From Mucilaginibacter sp. L3T2-6 (lineage in GTDB: Bacteria > Bacteroidota > Bacteroidia > Sphingobacteriales > Sphingobacteriaceae): 64,000 bases of DNA. The translations under genes and the position numbers were made by a program. The stretch covers positions 62,001 to 126,000 of the forward strand of contig NZ_JAUMKC010000008.1 of assembly GCF_030519355.1 (NCBI RefSeq), read 5' to 3'. Positions 33,739-42,954 of the stretch are shown here, piece after piece (the stretch's first letter is position 1; every line of letters begins with the position of its first letter). The notes under the pieces are model-generated. The model had not been told where the DNA came from. It saw only the letters and a list, made by a program, of their open reading frames with translations, and made no database searches.

Positions 33739-36537
33739 TTATTTAACTCCGAGGCCAACCCATTGTTTGTCCAGATTCCAGCCTTCCACCAAAACGTTTG
33801 GCTGTACGCCACCGAGCTTTGCAACCGGCGCACTGACCGATACCGTGATACGCTCACGCGGAGCAAGGGTGAAGTAATTTGCGGTCCAGTAGCTTGGCAT
33901 TACCTCTTCGCCGTTTTTCATCAATTGCGGCCGGACAAAAAAGGCAATTTTATCGGTATTATTAGCCAGCTGTATCGTCCATTTATGTTCGGAGGCGCCT
34001 TTTTCAGCTTTTAATACTTTTACATCAACCCGGGTTCGCGGCATGTTGTTCAGGTCGGTTAAATTGTTGTCCGGCGCCATCCAGTAAACATTATGCGATA
34101 CGGTTTTACCCGCGGCATCCGTTAAGTTCAGCACCACAAAACTTACACCCCTTGCATCCTTTAATGCCTCCTTTAGCTGGATGACTTCCTGAGTACCTTC
34201 GTCGGCAAAACCGATATGATTAATGGTGAATGCGTTTAAACGTTTGCTGTCGATGTTATAGAGTTCGGCCTTAGCACTTAAAACCCCAGTAGCGTGGTGC
34301 ATACGGTTTATTACTGCGGCGGTAGAATCGTTTTGGTTAAACTGGATATGTAATGGCTCTACTGCATTCTGCATAGCATAATAACCGGCGTTGGGCTCAA
34401 GGTACCAGTCGTATATCTGCCAAACAACGCTCGGGAGCGCAGCGTTCAGCTTCCACAGCATTACACCGCCGGTCTCTGTTAACTTATGCCCGGCCGCTTC
34501 AAAAATACCCTGGTATCCTACCGCGTTCATCAATTGCATTTTATCCGAAAAGTTCTCCATAGTTGACGGCTGCCCATATCGCTTCACCATCTCCTGGATA
34601 TAGTTATCGTATTGTGCTGCCCCGGTTGCTGCGTCGTGGTAACCCCAGCTATCATTAAGCGGAAAGGGCAGTTTTGTGTCCCAAACCAGGTTGGGGATTG
34701 TTTTGGCAAGTGTTGTATAAGGAGGTTGAGATGGCAGGCCTGTTTCATCTTTGAACACCCAGTCGCCCCCAAAATCAGCCTTTTTGTAATAAACTTTAGG
34801 ATCCTGCCAACTGTAAGGGCCGCCGCTGTAAACGCCGGAAGCCTGGTCATCTGGCCATGAGCCTTTCCATCCTGCCGGTAGTTTTGCAAAGCCCGATGAG
34901 CTTGGAATATATGGACGCGTGCCATCAAGGTTGATGATATTATCACGCATTACATCGTAAAGTTCCTTACGCGCATGCCCTTCGTTACCACCTGTCCAAA
35001 CCAGCAGACTGGGGTGATTGCGAATGCGATATATAGTGCTTACCACATTTTTCACAAACACATTGCCTTCCAGCGGCCAATCAGGCGAACCCTTAAATTC
35101 GCCCTGTGTATCGCCGGTTATCCAAAAGTCCGACCACACCATCTCGCCATATTTATCAGCTGCATTCCAAAAGGCGTCTGGCGGCGTAACCCCGCCGCCC
35201 CAGATGCGTACCAGGTTTACGTTGGCATTACGGCAAAGATGCATCTCATAATCATAGCGTGCCGAGTCCCGGTTTAGCATCATATCAGGCACCCACGCGC
35301 CACCGTTAAGATGTACGCGTTTTCCGTTTACGTAAAACTCGCGGCGTAGAAATTTGCCGACCATAGTGGCCTTCGAGCTAACCGTACGTATACCGAACAC
35401 AAATGAAGTGTCGTCAGCAAGTCCTTTGCCGTCCGTATACTGCAGACGTATGCGGTACAGGTTGGCGCGGCCGTAGCCATTAGGCCACCACAAATGCGGT
35501 TTGCTGATAGTAAGCTGCTTTACTTTTTCAGCGTCCAAATCAATAACCGACGTCCCGTTTGCAGCAATACTCACATTGTTAGTGAACTGTACAGGTAATC
35601 CGGTAAAGTTTTCAGGTTTAATAGTTACTATTAATTTTCCACTATTAGCGGCATTACTATGGTTGGACAAAGTTAAATTTAAAGACAGCTTTGCCACGCC
35701 TGTGTCGGGCAGCGCCGGTAAATTGGTAACGAGTTTGGGATGCCCGATTGTTACCGCCCCAGTTGTGCGCAGGTAAACCGGCTGCCATATACCCATATTG
35801 CGGTCGCGGACCGGAGGGATCCAGTCCCAACCAGCAGAGCACAACATAGTAACGTTTTTACCGATATCGCCCGTTGGGCCGCCATTTTCATAAAAAGGGC
35901 CCAGGGCTTTCAGTTGTTCTTTTGCAGGATAGCCAGGATAATCAAGCGGGTATATCTTAACGGCCAGCGCATTTTCGCCACCTGCGTTAATCGCGTTGGT
36001 TACATCAAGGTTATAATCTGCAAACATTCCGGCCACTTGTGTCGAGTCGGCTATCTGCTTGCCGTTAACCCATACCGACGCCCTGTAATTAATACCTTTA
36101 AATATCAGCTGGAAAACTTTTCCCTTGTCTGCTGCGTCAACTTTAAATGTGGTGCGGTACCAGTACGGTTTTTTCCACGGATTTGGCTCGCCAGGCAAGT
36201 GGCTGTACTGCTCAAGATTATATTCCTTGTTAAACTGATCTGACGCATCGGGAATAAGCATGTTATTCAGCCCCTGGTATGGGTCAGGATAAATATGATT
36301 TGCAACCAGTCCGGTCAATACCGTCGACGGCACTTTAACCGGCATCCAGTACACCGGCGATTTGTATTGCACTTTGGATAATGCAGCACCATCGGCTTTT
36401 ATCACTGCAGAAGACTGCAAATCAAAATTGGTCAACTTAACCTGCTTTACACGGGTGTTTTGAGCGTGCAACAGCAAAGGGGTTAATGCGGCAGAAAGGC
36501 TAAGCGTTGCCAGGCAGATTATTTTTTTCATCTTCAT
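33739..36537 (-). CDS. GH2 glycosidase, exo-beta-D-glucosaminidase-like
   Basis: 932 residues with a signal peptide (IICLATLSLSAALTPLLLHA). A jelly-roll sugar-binding domain (YWYRTTFKVDAADKGKVFQL, INYRASVWVNGKQIADSTQ) and immunoglobulin-like domain precede the TIM barrel (HLNGGAWVPDMMLNRDSARY, VNLVRIWGGGVTPPD). The acid/base glutamate is in VWTGGNEGHARKE. The C-terminal Ig-like region (PRTRVDVKVLKAEKGASEHK, FFVRPQLM) is the arrangement of CsxA-type exo-glucosaminidases, which remove glucosamine from chitosan ends; some relatives are beta-mannosidases. The precise substrate is therefore inferred. It follows a cytochrome c-VCBS gene by 122 bases on the same strand. Two ATGs (36537, 36531) are possible starts. 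Confidence 0.88.
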   Translation of the reverse strand: MKMKKIICLATLSLSAALTPLLLHAQNTRVKQVKLTNFDLQSSAVIKADGAALSKVQYKSPVYWMPVKVPSTVLTGLVANHIYPDPYQGLNNMLIPDASDQFNKEYNLEQYSHLPGEPNPWKKPYWYRTTFKVDAADKGKVFQLIFKGINYRASVWVNGKQIADSTQVAGMFADYNLDVTNAINAGGENALAVKIYPLDYPGYPAKEQLKALGPFYENGGPTGDIGKNVTMLCSAGWDWIPPVRDRNMGIWQPVYLRTTGAVTIGHPKLVTNLPALPDTGVAKLSLNLTLSNHSNAANSGKLIVTIKPENFTGLPVQFTNNVSIAANGTSVIDLDAEKVKQLTISKPHLWWPNGYGRANLYRIRLQYTDGKGLADDTSFVFGIRTVSSKATMVGKFLRREFYVNGKRVHLNGGAWVPDMMLNRDSARYDYEMHLCRNANVNLVRIWGGGVTPPDAFWNAADKYGEMVWSDFWITGDTQGEFKGSPDWPLEGNVFVKNVVSTIYRIRNHPSLLVWTGGNEGHARKELYDVMRDNIINLDGTRPYIPSSSGFAKLPAGWKGSWPDDQASGVYSGGPYSWQDPKVYYKKADFGGDWVFKDETGLPSQPPYTTLAKTIPNLVWDTKLPFPLNDSWGYHDAATGAAQYDNYIQEMVKRYGQPSTMENFSDKMQLMNAVGYQGIFEAAGHKLTETGGVMLWKLNAALPSVVWQIYDWYLEPNAGYYAMQNAVEPLHIQFNQNDSTAAVINRMHHATGVLSAKAELYNIDSKRLNAFTINHIGFADEGTQEVIQLKEALKDARGVSFVVLNLTDAAGKTVSHNVYWMAPDNNLTDLNNMPRTRVDVKVLKAEKGASEHKWTIQLANNTDKIAFFVRPQLMKNGEEVMPSYWTANYFTLAPRERITVSVSAPVAKLGGVQPNVLVEGWNLDKQWVGLGVK

Positions 36538-36579
36538 TGGTTTAAGCCGGCATAACTGTGCATCAAGTAATTATGAGAC

Positions 36580-36593
36580 TTTTGCCGGCAAAA
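36580..36593. promoter_or_regulatory. 14-bp perfect palindrome between GH2 and VCBS genes
   Basis: TTTTGCCGGCAAAA reads the same on both strands. A second GCCGGC stands at 36546-36551, so the two can also pair with each other. It may be an operator for the GH2 gene or part of a transcript end for the gene at 36660. Confidence 0.4.
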
Positions 36594-36659
36594 TTCACAG
36601 CGGTAAATCTAACTAACTTAGCGTATGGATAAATTGTACTAATTTATCTTTTTATTATA

Positions 36660-38240
36660 TTATTTTGAATTGGCCGGGGCTTGCCTGGCTGATTTACCGG
36701 CCTCATTCTTCAAAACAATCAAAGGCATAAATTTATCCCAGTCCTGCTTAACGCCTTTTTGATTAATAAGCCCCCGTCCGGCTACTGAGAAATTGCCCAA
36801 TGCGATATCGGGATAACCATCGTTGTTAATATCTGCAACTTCCATGGCTATCCAGCGCCCGTATTTATTCACGGGCACCTCGTGTGCTTTAAACTTAGCA
36901 GGGCCAGTTTGTTCAAGATAGGTAAAGCCCTGCTGCGGATGATCCAAAAAGTCAGGAAAATAAGAAATTGCGGCTATGTCAAGGTCGCCGTCATGGTCAA
37001 AATCCGCCGCAACCGCTTTAGATGCGCCATTCAAATGATAAAAGTAGCTTTGTTTAAACTTCCAGTCTCCCACATTGGTAAAAATGTAAATTCCATGGTA
37101 TGGTTTTAATATGGGCGAGAGGTCGCTGTTATCGCCGCAGGTATACAAGATATCCAGCTTCCCATCATGGTTAAAATCGACTAATTGAAAACTGCTTGAT
37201 CCGTAAACAGGCGGAAAATGAAGAATGTTCTTTTCGATGAAGCCGCCTTTTTTATTATTTAAAAACATCCAGATACCCTCATCTGCCTGTGCAAACAGGC
37301 ACATTAAATCGGTAAAACCATCGTTGTTAAAATCGCCCGTCACCAAGCCTTCACTGCCTGGCATAGCTCTTATAACCGATTTCTTATAATTGTGATCAGC
37401 CTGTTGGGTAAACAGGTATAAATTACCCTGGTTATTGCCAAAGCCACAAGTTGCGTAGTCCAGCAGACCATCCTTATTAAAATCAGCCGTGACAGTTTGT
37501 ACAGGCCGCGAAAGGTTTTCAGCGATTGGCATAGGCTTCTGACCTGCTTTATCGAGCGTAAGAGCAGTAATAGAGCCCTTTAACAAATCATTGGGATTTA
37601 AAATTCCGATACAGGTGACAACCGCCATATTCTTTCCCCCTGACTGATAAAAATTTGCGTGCACCGCCGGGGATGGCATTTTTGCAACGAGGGCCGGTTT
37701 AAGATCAGCATCCCAGCTGTAAACCTCGTTTTGCATATCACCGGTATACAGCCTTCCATCTGCCGGGTTATAGTTAAGCATCAAGGTGTTGGCCTCATTG
37801 CCTGACTTATTGCTAAGGCCAGCAGGCTTCTGCAGGCTGAATATCGACCAATCAATGCTGGCAGTATCAGCAGGGATTGGAAGTCGTTGCGGAGCGCTAT
37901 TTTTATAAAATGCAACTATGGCTTCAAAATCCGTAACGGAGATTGCCGATTGTACTGTAACTCCGTATTTGGCATGAAAATTTTCGAGTTTTAGCCTGGT
38001 AGCCATGGCAGGCAACACCCTATCTTCCCACGTCTTTTTGTCCAATAATGAAGGCTTGGGGTATTGATGGCAGTTCGAGCAATATACAGGTGCAAGCGCT
38101 GCACCCCGGTCAACTTGTTTTTCTTTTTCGGTTCTTAGATCAACAACGCCGGAAAGCATTGAAATTGCTATAATGACAATAGCGAAGGCTAGTACACCTG
38201 GAAAAAGGTACTTTTTTACCGGGAGATGAAAGTTGCTCAT
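36660..38240 (-). CDS. Cytochrome c-VCBS fusion protein 1
   Basis: 526 residues. An N-terminal membrane anchor (YLFPGVLAFAIVIIAISMLS) is followed by a small c-type heme domain: CSNCH near residue 54, with a candidate axial methionine in VLPAM about 25 residues later. The remainder is a VCBS/FG-GAP beta-propeller with calcium-loop repeats such as DFNKDGLLDYATCG, DFNNDGFTDLMCLF, DFNHDGKLDILYTC, DFDHDGDLDIAAIS and DINNDGYPDIALGN. The propeller is probably an extracytoplasmic binding platform and the heme an electron carrier; no partner is proven. It aligns end to end with the gene at 40046-41590. It is divergent from the seven-heme cytochrome gene. Confidence 0.9.
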   Translation of the reverse strand: MSNFHLPVKKYLFPGVLAFAIVIIAISMLSGVVDLRTEKEKQVDRGAALAPVYCSNCHQYPKPSLLDKKTWEDRVLPAMATRLKLENFHAKYGVTVQSAISVTDFEAIVAFYKNSAPQRLPIPADTASIDWSIFSLQKPAGLSNKSGNEANTLMLNYNPADGRLYTGDMQNEVYSWDADLKPALVAKMPSPAVHANFYQSGGKNMAVVTCIGILNPNDLLKGSITALTLDKAGQKPMPIAENLSRPVQTVTADFNKDGLLDYATCGFGNNQGNLYLFTQQADHNYKKSVIRAMPGSEGLVTGDFNNDGFTDLMCLFAQADEGIWMFLNNKKGGFIEKNILHFPPVYGSSSFQLVDFNHDGKLDILYTCGDNSDLSPILKPYHGIYIFTNVGDWKFKQSYFYHLNGASKAVAADFDHDGDLDIAAISYFPDFLDHPQQGFTYLEQTGPAKFKAHEVPVNKYGRWIAMEVADINNDGYPDIALGNFSVAGRGLINQKGVKQDWDKFMPLIVLKNEAGKSARQAPANSK

Positions 38241-38766
38241 CGATGTTAGACCAAATGTTTCCTACTATAAAAACCTTTCAAATAAACAGTTGCGTTTTAA
38301 AGCTCATATAATCTGTTTGCAGATCTTAAAACGGTACTCCTTTCTGTTCTGCTTTTTCATGAAGCCAGCAGCACCTTCAAGGGTATTATTATTTAATCTT
38401 AAAATACATACGACAATATAATTTAATAAGTTTTTCAATAAGACAACATTTTTAATGATAGCGAAATTTTTACAAAGTATCGCGAATGTTACCCAAGCCC
38501 TCTTTTTATACTAATCCACTGTAAATATTGATGTTATAACATCGATTGACTTTGATGTGGTAACGCCGCCGTTGTCCCCACCACTCCAATTCGTAAGGGC
38601 TTTAAATAGATTTATTATAGGGTTTATACAGGGCTCATTTAAAATGAAATGAAGGATTGTGACTGGATTTATAGATTATATGGGGCGTATTACTCCACTT
38701 AAAAATAACACCTTTTATAAACTAAAAACATAGTAATATCAAGATAATACCAACTATTGAATATAA
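38241..38766. other. Intergenic region between divergent redox genes
   Basis: 526 AT-rich bases. It contains the 14-bp palindrome GATGTTATAACATC at 38530-38543, listed separately. No exact TAnnTTTG box, gene or RNA was recognised. Confidence 0.6.
38530..38543. promoter_or_regulatory. 14-bp perfect palindrome, possible shared operator
   Basis: GATGTTATAACATC is perfectly symmetric and lies in the gap between the divergent cytochrome c-VCBS and seven-heme cytochrome genes, about 290 and 224 bases from their starts. Candidate only. Confidence 0.4.
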
Positions 38767-39993
38767 ATGGCCAGACATAAAATACTTAGATTTCTTATTT
38801 TTCTGATTCCATTACCGTTCTTACTCACTCAGTGCTTAACGGAATCAGCTCCCCCGCCTGATCCGCGCGGACAATTGTATGCAGGCCCGGCTTCATGTGT
38901 AAGCTGCCATAAAGATATTTATCAATCTTATCTCCATACTGCTCACTTTCTGGCATCAAGTGAGGCTTCTGATAGCCTTGTAAAAGGTAGTTTCAGAAAA
39001 GGGCTTAACGAGTTTGCCTTCACCCCTAATACTAAGGTTGTGATGACTAAAGCCGACAGTGGCTTGTATCAAACCAGCTATGTAAATGGTAAACCTGAAC
39101 TAACACGCCGTTTCGACGTAATTTTTGGCGGCGTTAAAGGGCAGACTTATGCTTACTGGCTGGCAAATGAACTCTTCCAGCTGCCAATTTCATACGTCGC
39201 CAACAAACATAGCTGGATAAACAGCCCCGGATATGATTCTACCCGTGCAGTATTCGAACGTGCCGTAAATACGCGATGCCTTGATTGTCACATGTCATAC
39301 GCCAAACAAGAGGCGCCTGAACTTCCGAATTTTTACTCCGGGGTAGAGGGGTTTGAGAAAAACTCACTTGTATTCGGTGTAGATTGCGAGCGCTGCCACG
39401 GGCCTGCAGCACAGCATGTTAAATTCCATACCGATAATCCAACCGAAAAAAAAGCGAAATTTATTGTACCGTTTAGTTCACTTAGCCGTGAGCAAAAGAT
39501 CAATATGTGTGCCGTATGTCATTCTGGGTCGGGCAGCCCTATTATAAAACCTACTTTTGGCTTTAAACCGGGCGATACGTTATCGAAGTTTATAGCCGAA
39601 AACAGGACTTCAGCCCATATAAATTATAAATTTCTTGATGTACATGGCAATCAAAAAGCATTGCTCGAAAGCAGCAAATGCTTTATCAATTCAAACCTGG
39701 ATTGCTCCACCTGCCATAATGCGCATGTTAATGACCGGGACAAGCTTACATTGTATGCATTAAAATGTATGACCTGCCACAGCAAGCGATCGCATACTTA
39801 CTGCACCCTGACGGGCAAATTTACTGAAACTATGCTGACGAATAATTGCATATCATGCCATATGCCTGCCTTTCCTTCTCATACAATCGTAGCAGGCCAG
39901 CAAGGCGCATTAGTACACACCCATCATATTGGCGTGTACCCGGAAGAAACTCAAAAGATATTGGCGTATATAAAAGCCAAAAAGGCATATTGA
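38767..39993 (+). CDS. Seven-heme c-type cytochrome lipoprotein
   Basis: 408 residues. A lipoprotein signal (FLIFLIPLPFLLTQC) puts the lipidated cysteine near residue 23. Seven CxxCH heme sites are present in order: CVSCH, CLDCH, CERCH, CAVCH, CSTCH, CMTCH and CISCH. Several distant histidines (LHTAHF, AAQHVKFH, VHTHHIG) could be axial ligands. The pattern resembles multiheme cytochromes of the c554/doubled-CXXCH kind. It should carry electrons at the outer face of a membrane. It is flanked on both sides by cytochrome c-VCBS genes and is convergent with the 3' end of the SusCD operon. The electron donor and acceptor are unknown. Confidence 0.92.
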   Translation: MARHKILRFLIFLIPLPFLLTQCLTESAPPPDPRGQLYAGPASCVSCHKDIYQSYLHTAHFLASSEASDSLVKGSFRKGLNEFAFTPNTKVVMTKADSGLYQTSYVNGKPELTRRFDVIFGGVKGQTYAYWLANELFQLPISYVANKHSWINSPGYDSTRAVFERAVNTRCLDCHMSYAKQEAPELPNFYSGVEGFEKNSLVFGVDCERCHGPAAQHVKFHTDNPTEKKAKFIVPFSSLSREQKINMCAVCHSGSGSPIIKPTFGFKPGDTLSKFIAENRTSAHINYKFLDVHGNQKALLESSKCFINSNLDCSTCHNAHVNDRDKLTLYALKCMTCHSKRSHTYCTLTGKFTETMLTNNCISCHMPAFPSHTIVAGQQGALVHTHHIGVYPEETQKILAYIKAKKAY

Positions 39994-40045
39994 ACTTCGT
40001 GTCAATCTGCCTTCGACTAAACCGTGACTTTAAATAACAAGTAAG

Positions 40046-41590
40046 CTATCTTTTAAAATTGTTTTGCAGTAGTATAAATGGCGTATTTTTATCCCAGAAT
40101 TGCTTCAACCCATTCTGAAAATTAAATCCGGTGGAGTAATTGGCCAATATAACATCAGGCCTGCCGTCATTATTGTAGTCGCCAACGTCCATATTCATCC
40201 AGCGGCCGTATTTGCTCACCGGTATATTATGCGGTTTAAAACTGAATGGCTTATCCTGCTCAAAATAAATGCAGCTCTCTGCGGGATTATTTTTTAAATC
40301 AGCAAAAAATGCCGAGGTCATAATGTCGAGCTTGCCATCGCCATTAAAGTCGGCGGTCACCAATTTCGTGCAGCCGTTAACCGGATAAAACCATTCCTGC
40401 TTAAAGTTCCAATTACCGGTATTGCGGTATACATAAAGGCCATGGTATGGCTTTAATATTCTTGATTCGTTGTAATTAAAACCACAAGTATAAACCAGGT
40501 CTGGATTACCGTCTTTATCCAAATCGGTGAGTGCAAAATCAGTTGAGCCATAGACCGGCTGAAAACGCAGTAATTGTCTTTCGGTGAAATTTCCATGCTG
40601 ATCATTCAAAAACAATATAAGGCTTTCATCGCCCCTGCCGAATAGTACCATCAGGTCAGTCCACCCGTCATTATTAAAATCGCCCGTAACTTCCTTTACC
40701 GCACCTGGTTTGTTACTTACATTGATTGTTTGATAAGACTTGTCTTTGTTTTGGCGGAATAATGTCACTCCGCCTTTCAGATATCCTTGTCCCAAAACTA
40801 TCCAGTCTACTAAACCATCCTTATTAAAATCGGCTTGTACAGCCTGTACCGCCCGCGGCACTTCGGACGCCAAAACACCAGGTGTAAGCTTATCTCCCTC
40901 GAATTTAAGGTTGATAACCTTACCATTCGGAAAATCAACCGGGTCAAGCTGCCCAATACAAGATATTGTCATACTGGTGCTTCCCTTCTCATCCTTAGCA
41001 AAGCTTGCATTTACGGCCGGTGATGGTAAATTTATCGATCTCTCAGGTTTTAAATCAGCGCCCCACTCCTGCAGCATATGCGAAACGCCGTCGGCCGTAT
41101 AAATTTTATGATTAAATGGATCAATTGTGGCTAATGTAGTATAGGCAACATCTTTTACCGGCCCTGGTTTTTTTAATAAAAAGCCAGCCCAATCGTTCTG
41201 CGCCTCAATTGGCTTTTTTGCTTTAGGGAGCGAATCGGGAGCTACTTTCTGGTAGTAAGATTGAATGTTTTGCCACTCAAGCAAGGTCAATCCACTCGAG
41301 TCTCTCTTGTAATAGCCGTTCATGTAATAGGTTATCCCTACATATTTACTCATTAATGGCAGTGTATGAAATTTCCAGACATCCTTAGTCAGGGCATTCA
41401 CCGGTACCAGGCTATGACATTTGGCGCAGTTTTGCTGCACCAGGTTTTTCCCGTCAACAATCGTATCGCCGGTCAAAACATACCTCGTGCCTGCCGGATG
41501 ACCTTTACAGCCATCCAAAATTACACTGCACGTTACAGCAATAATTATTAAAAATGAAAATACTGTAAGAAAATATGCTTTACGCGTCAT
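40046..41590 (-). CDS. Cytochrome c-VCBS fusion protein 2
   Basis: 514 residues from the ATG at 41590; a TTG three codons earlier is less likely. The N-terminal signal (AYFLTVFSFLIIIAVTCSVI) is followed by LDGC, so it may be a lipoprotein. A heme site CAKCH lies near residue 57 with a candidate ligand methionine in LPLM. The VCBS propeller follows with DFNKDGLVDWIVLG, DFNNDGWTDLMVLF, DLDKDGNPDLVYTC, DFNGDGKLDIMTSA and DYNNDGRPDVILAN. It is a paralogue of 36660-38240, keeping the order and the LKPYHGLYVYRNTG and VSKYGRW blocks. It is last in the apparent susC operon, 24 bases after the haloperoxidase-like gene. Confidence 0.9.
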   Translation of the reverse strand: MTRKAYFLTVFSFLIIIAVTCSVILDGCKGHPAGTRYVLTGDTIVDGKNLVQQNCAKCHSLVPVNALTKDVWKFHTLPLMSKYVGITYYMNGYYKRDSSGLTLLEWQNIQSYYQKVAPDSLPKAKKPIEAQNDWAGFLLKKPGPVKDVAYTTLATIDPFNHKIYTADGVSHMLQEWGADLKPERSINLPSPAVNASFAKDEKGSTSMTISCIGQLDPVDFPNGKVINLKFEGDKLTPGVLASEVPRAVQAVQADFNKDGLVDWIVLGQGYLKGGVTLFRQNKDKSYQTINVSNKPGAVKEVTGDFNNDGWTDLMVLFGRGDESLILFLNDQHGNFTERQLLRFQPVYGSTDFALTDLDKDGNPDLVYTCGFNYNESRILKPYHGLYVYRNTGNWNFKQEWFYPVNGCTKLVTADFNGDGKLDIMTSAFFADLKNNPAESCIYFEQDKPFSFKPHNIPVSKYGRWMNMDVGDYNNDGRPDVILANYSTGFNFQNGLKQFWDKNTPFILLQNNFKR

Positions 41591-41614
41591 AGTAAACAAG
41601 TCAGTAATAACCTA

Positions 41615-42937
41615 TCAATTAGTTAGTTTTAATTTATTCCAAATAAATTCGGCCATTTCCCTGCCCTGCTTTGCACCTAAAAGCGAGCTGTTCAGGTAGT
41701 GGATCCCTCCGTAGTAGCGGCTCATCGCCGTTTCCTGTGCAGCAAGATCAAATGACTTAAAATGACGCTGCATGCCTATATATCTTAAATCGCTTGTATC
41801 CTGAAAATCAAAGTTGTCTCCGAACAAATGAGTCAGCATCACTGCTGATGCGGCGCTGATAGTCGAGTGCCCGGCAGTATATTCAGGGAAAGGCGGCGTT
41901 TGCAGTAACGGCAGCCAGGTATGATCTATTTTTTCATTGATATTGGTAACCGGCCTGGCATAACTATATTTATATTTCACTTCCCAGCAGCAAATAAATG
42001 CGTCATAAAGTGCAATTGAAGTGAGCGCATATGCCTGTGCTGTTTTTATGCCGTCAGCATGTGTTTTTCTGCACGCAATTTCAGTGATGCCAATCCAATG
42101 CCCCCCGGGAGTGATTTTCTTATCAGCAAACATCAGGTGGCCATTGTGCTGTATCACAAAGGGATTATCATCCCAAAATTTTGCTATTTCAATTTGTTCT
42201 TTTGTTAAATTCTTGTTGGTATTATATACATCTGTATACTGTTTCACGTAGGCACTATTCTTGTCCTCGCTGTAGGGTGGCGGCGGCGGCGGCGAAAACT
42301 GAGAAGATGTATCCAAGGCGAACGACTTGATCTCGCCCCAGCAAAATTCAACGCCATCCATATAGTCTGGCGGTGTAGGGCGCCATCTTCCCGGGCCATT
42401 ATCGCCAAGATATTTAGGCTTCCCCCTGGTTTGCGGATAGTTATCCGTCATTGATCTTTTTACCACAAATTTGCCGATTTGCTCGCCAAAAGCAACCGAG
42501 CGTGCAAATGTTGAATCATCGAGGTTGTCTTTATACATCGCATAAACCTTATCCTCGTACTTCTTCAGCGTATCAACGGAAAAAGTAATTTTATGGGCAA
42601 CGGTAAAAAAGGCCTTGGTGGCAGCCAATGCGAAGTTATATTGCTTCCCTTTTTCAGGCGCAGGGGGCGTACCAAACCACTTGAGCTGACTGACTATTGA
42701 ATTGTACTTGGGATCGGCATAACGCATCGCCTCATACGATGCCAATGCAGTATACCCATAAATTCGCGCGGCAACCGGAGGCGTAAACACATCATAAATA
42801 ATTACAGTTGTTAGCTGATTTTCGTTATTGTGCAGCACATCAGCATCACTTAGCATCTTGATCTTATCCTGATGCTTACAGCCAGCAATAACGAATACGA
42901 TGCTTGTAAAAGCGGCTAGTAATTTTAAGTATCTCAT
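41615..42937 (-). CDS. Vanadium haloperoxidase-like (PAP2 superfamily) lipoprotein
   Basis: 440 residues from the ATG at 42937. A lipoprotein signal (LKLLAAFTSIVFVIAGC) is followed by a mostly helical body. All three pieces of the vanadate/phosphate site are seen: KYKYSYARP (K-x6-RP), EYTAGHS (the xGH element) and SRYYGGIHY (SR-x5-H). This layout is shared by vanadium haloperoxidases, which use peroxide to oxidise halides, and PAP2 phosphatases, so catalysis is not settled. Size and the GGIHY ending favour the vanadium-peroxidase branch. An odd SPPPPPPYSEDKN linker stands mid-protein. It lies between two VCBS genes, 17 and 24 bases from them, in the susC operon. Confidence 0.88.
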   Translation of the reverse strand: MRYLKLLAAFTSIVFVIAGCKHQDKIKMLSDADVLHNNENQLTTVIIYDVFTPPVAARIYGYTALASYEAMRYADPKYNSIVSQLKWFGTPPAPEKGKQYNFALAATKAFFTVAHKITFSVDTLKKYEDKVYAMYKDNLDDSTFARSVAFGEQIGKFVVKRSMTDNYPQTRGKPKYLGDNGPGRWRPTPPDYMDGVEFCWGEIKSFALDTSSQFSPPPPPPYSEDKNSAYVKQYTDVYNTNKNLTKEQIEIAKFWDDNPFVIQHNGHLMFADKKITPGGHWIGITEIACRKTHADGIKTAQAYALTSIALYDAFICCWEVKYKYSYARPVTNINEKIDHTWLPLLQTPPFPEYTAGHSTISAASAVMLTHLFGDNFDFQDTSDLRYIGMQRHFKSFDLAAQETAMSRYYGGIHYLNSSLLGAKQGREMAEFIWNKLKLTN

Positions 42938-42954
42938 AATAATAAACAATAGTA

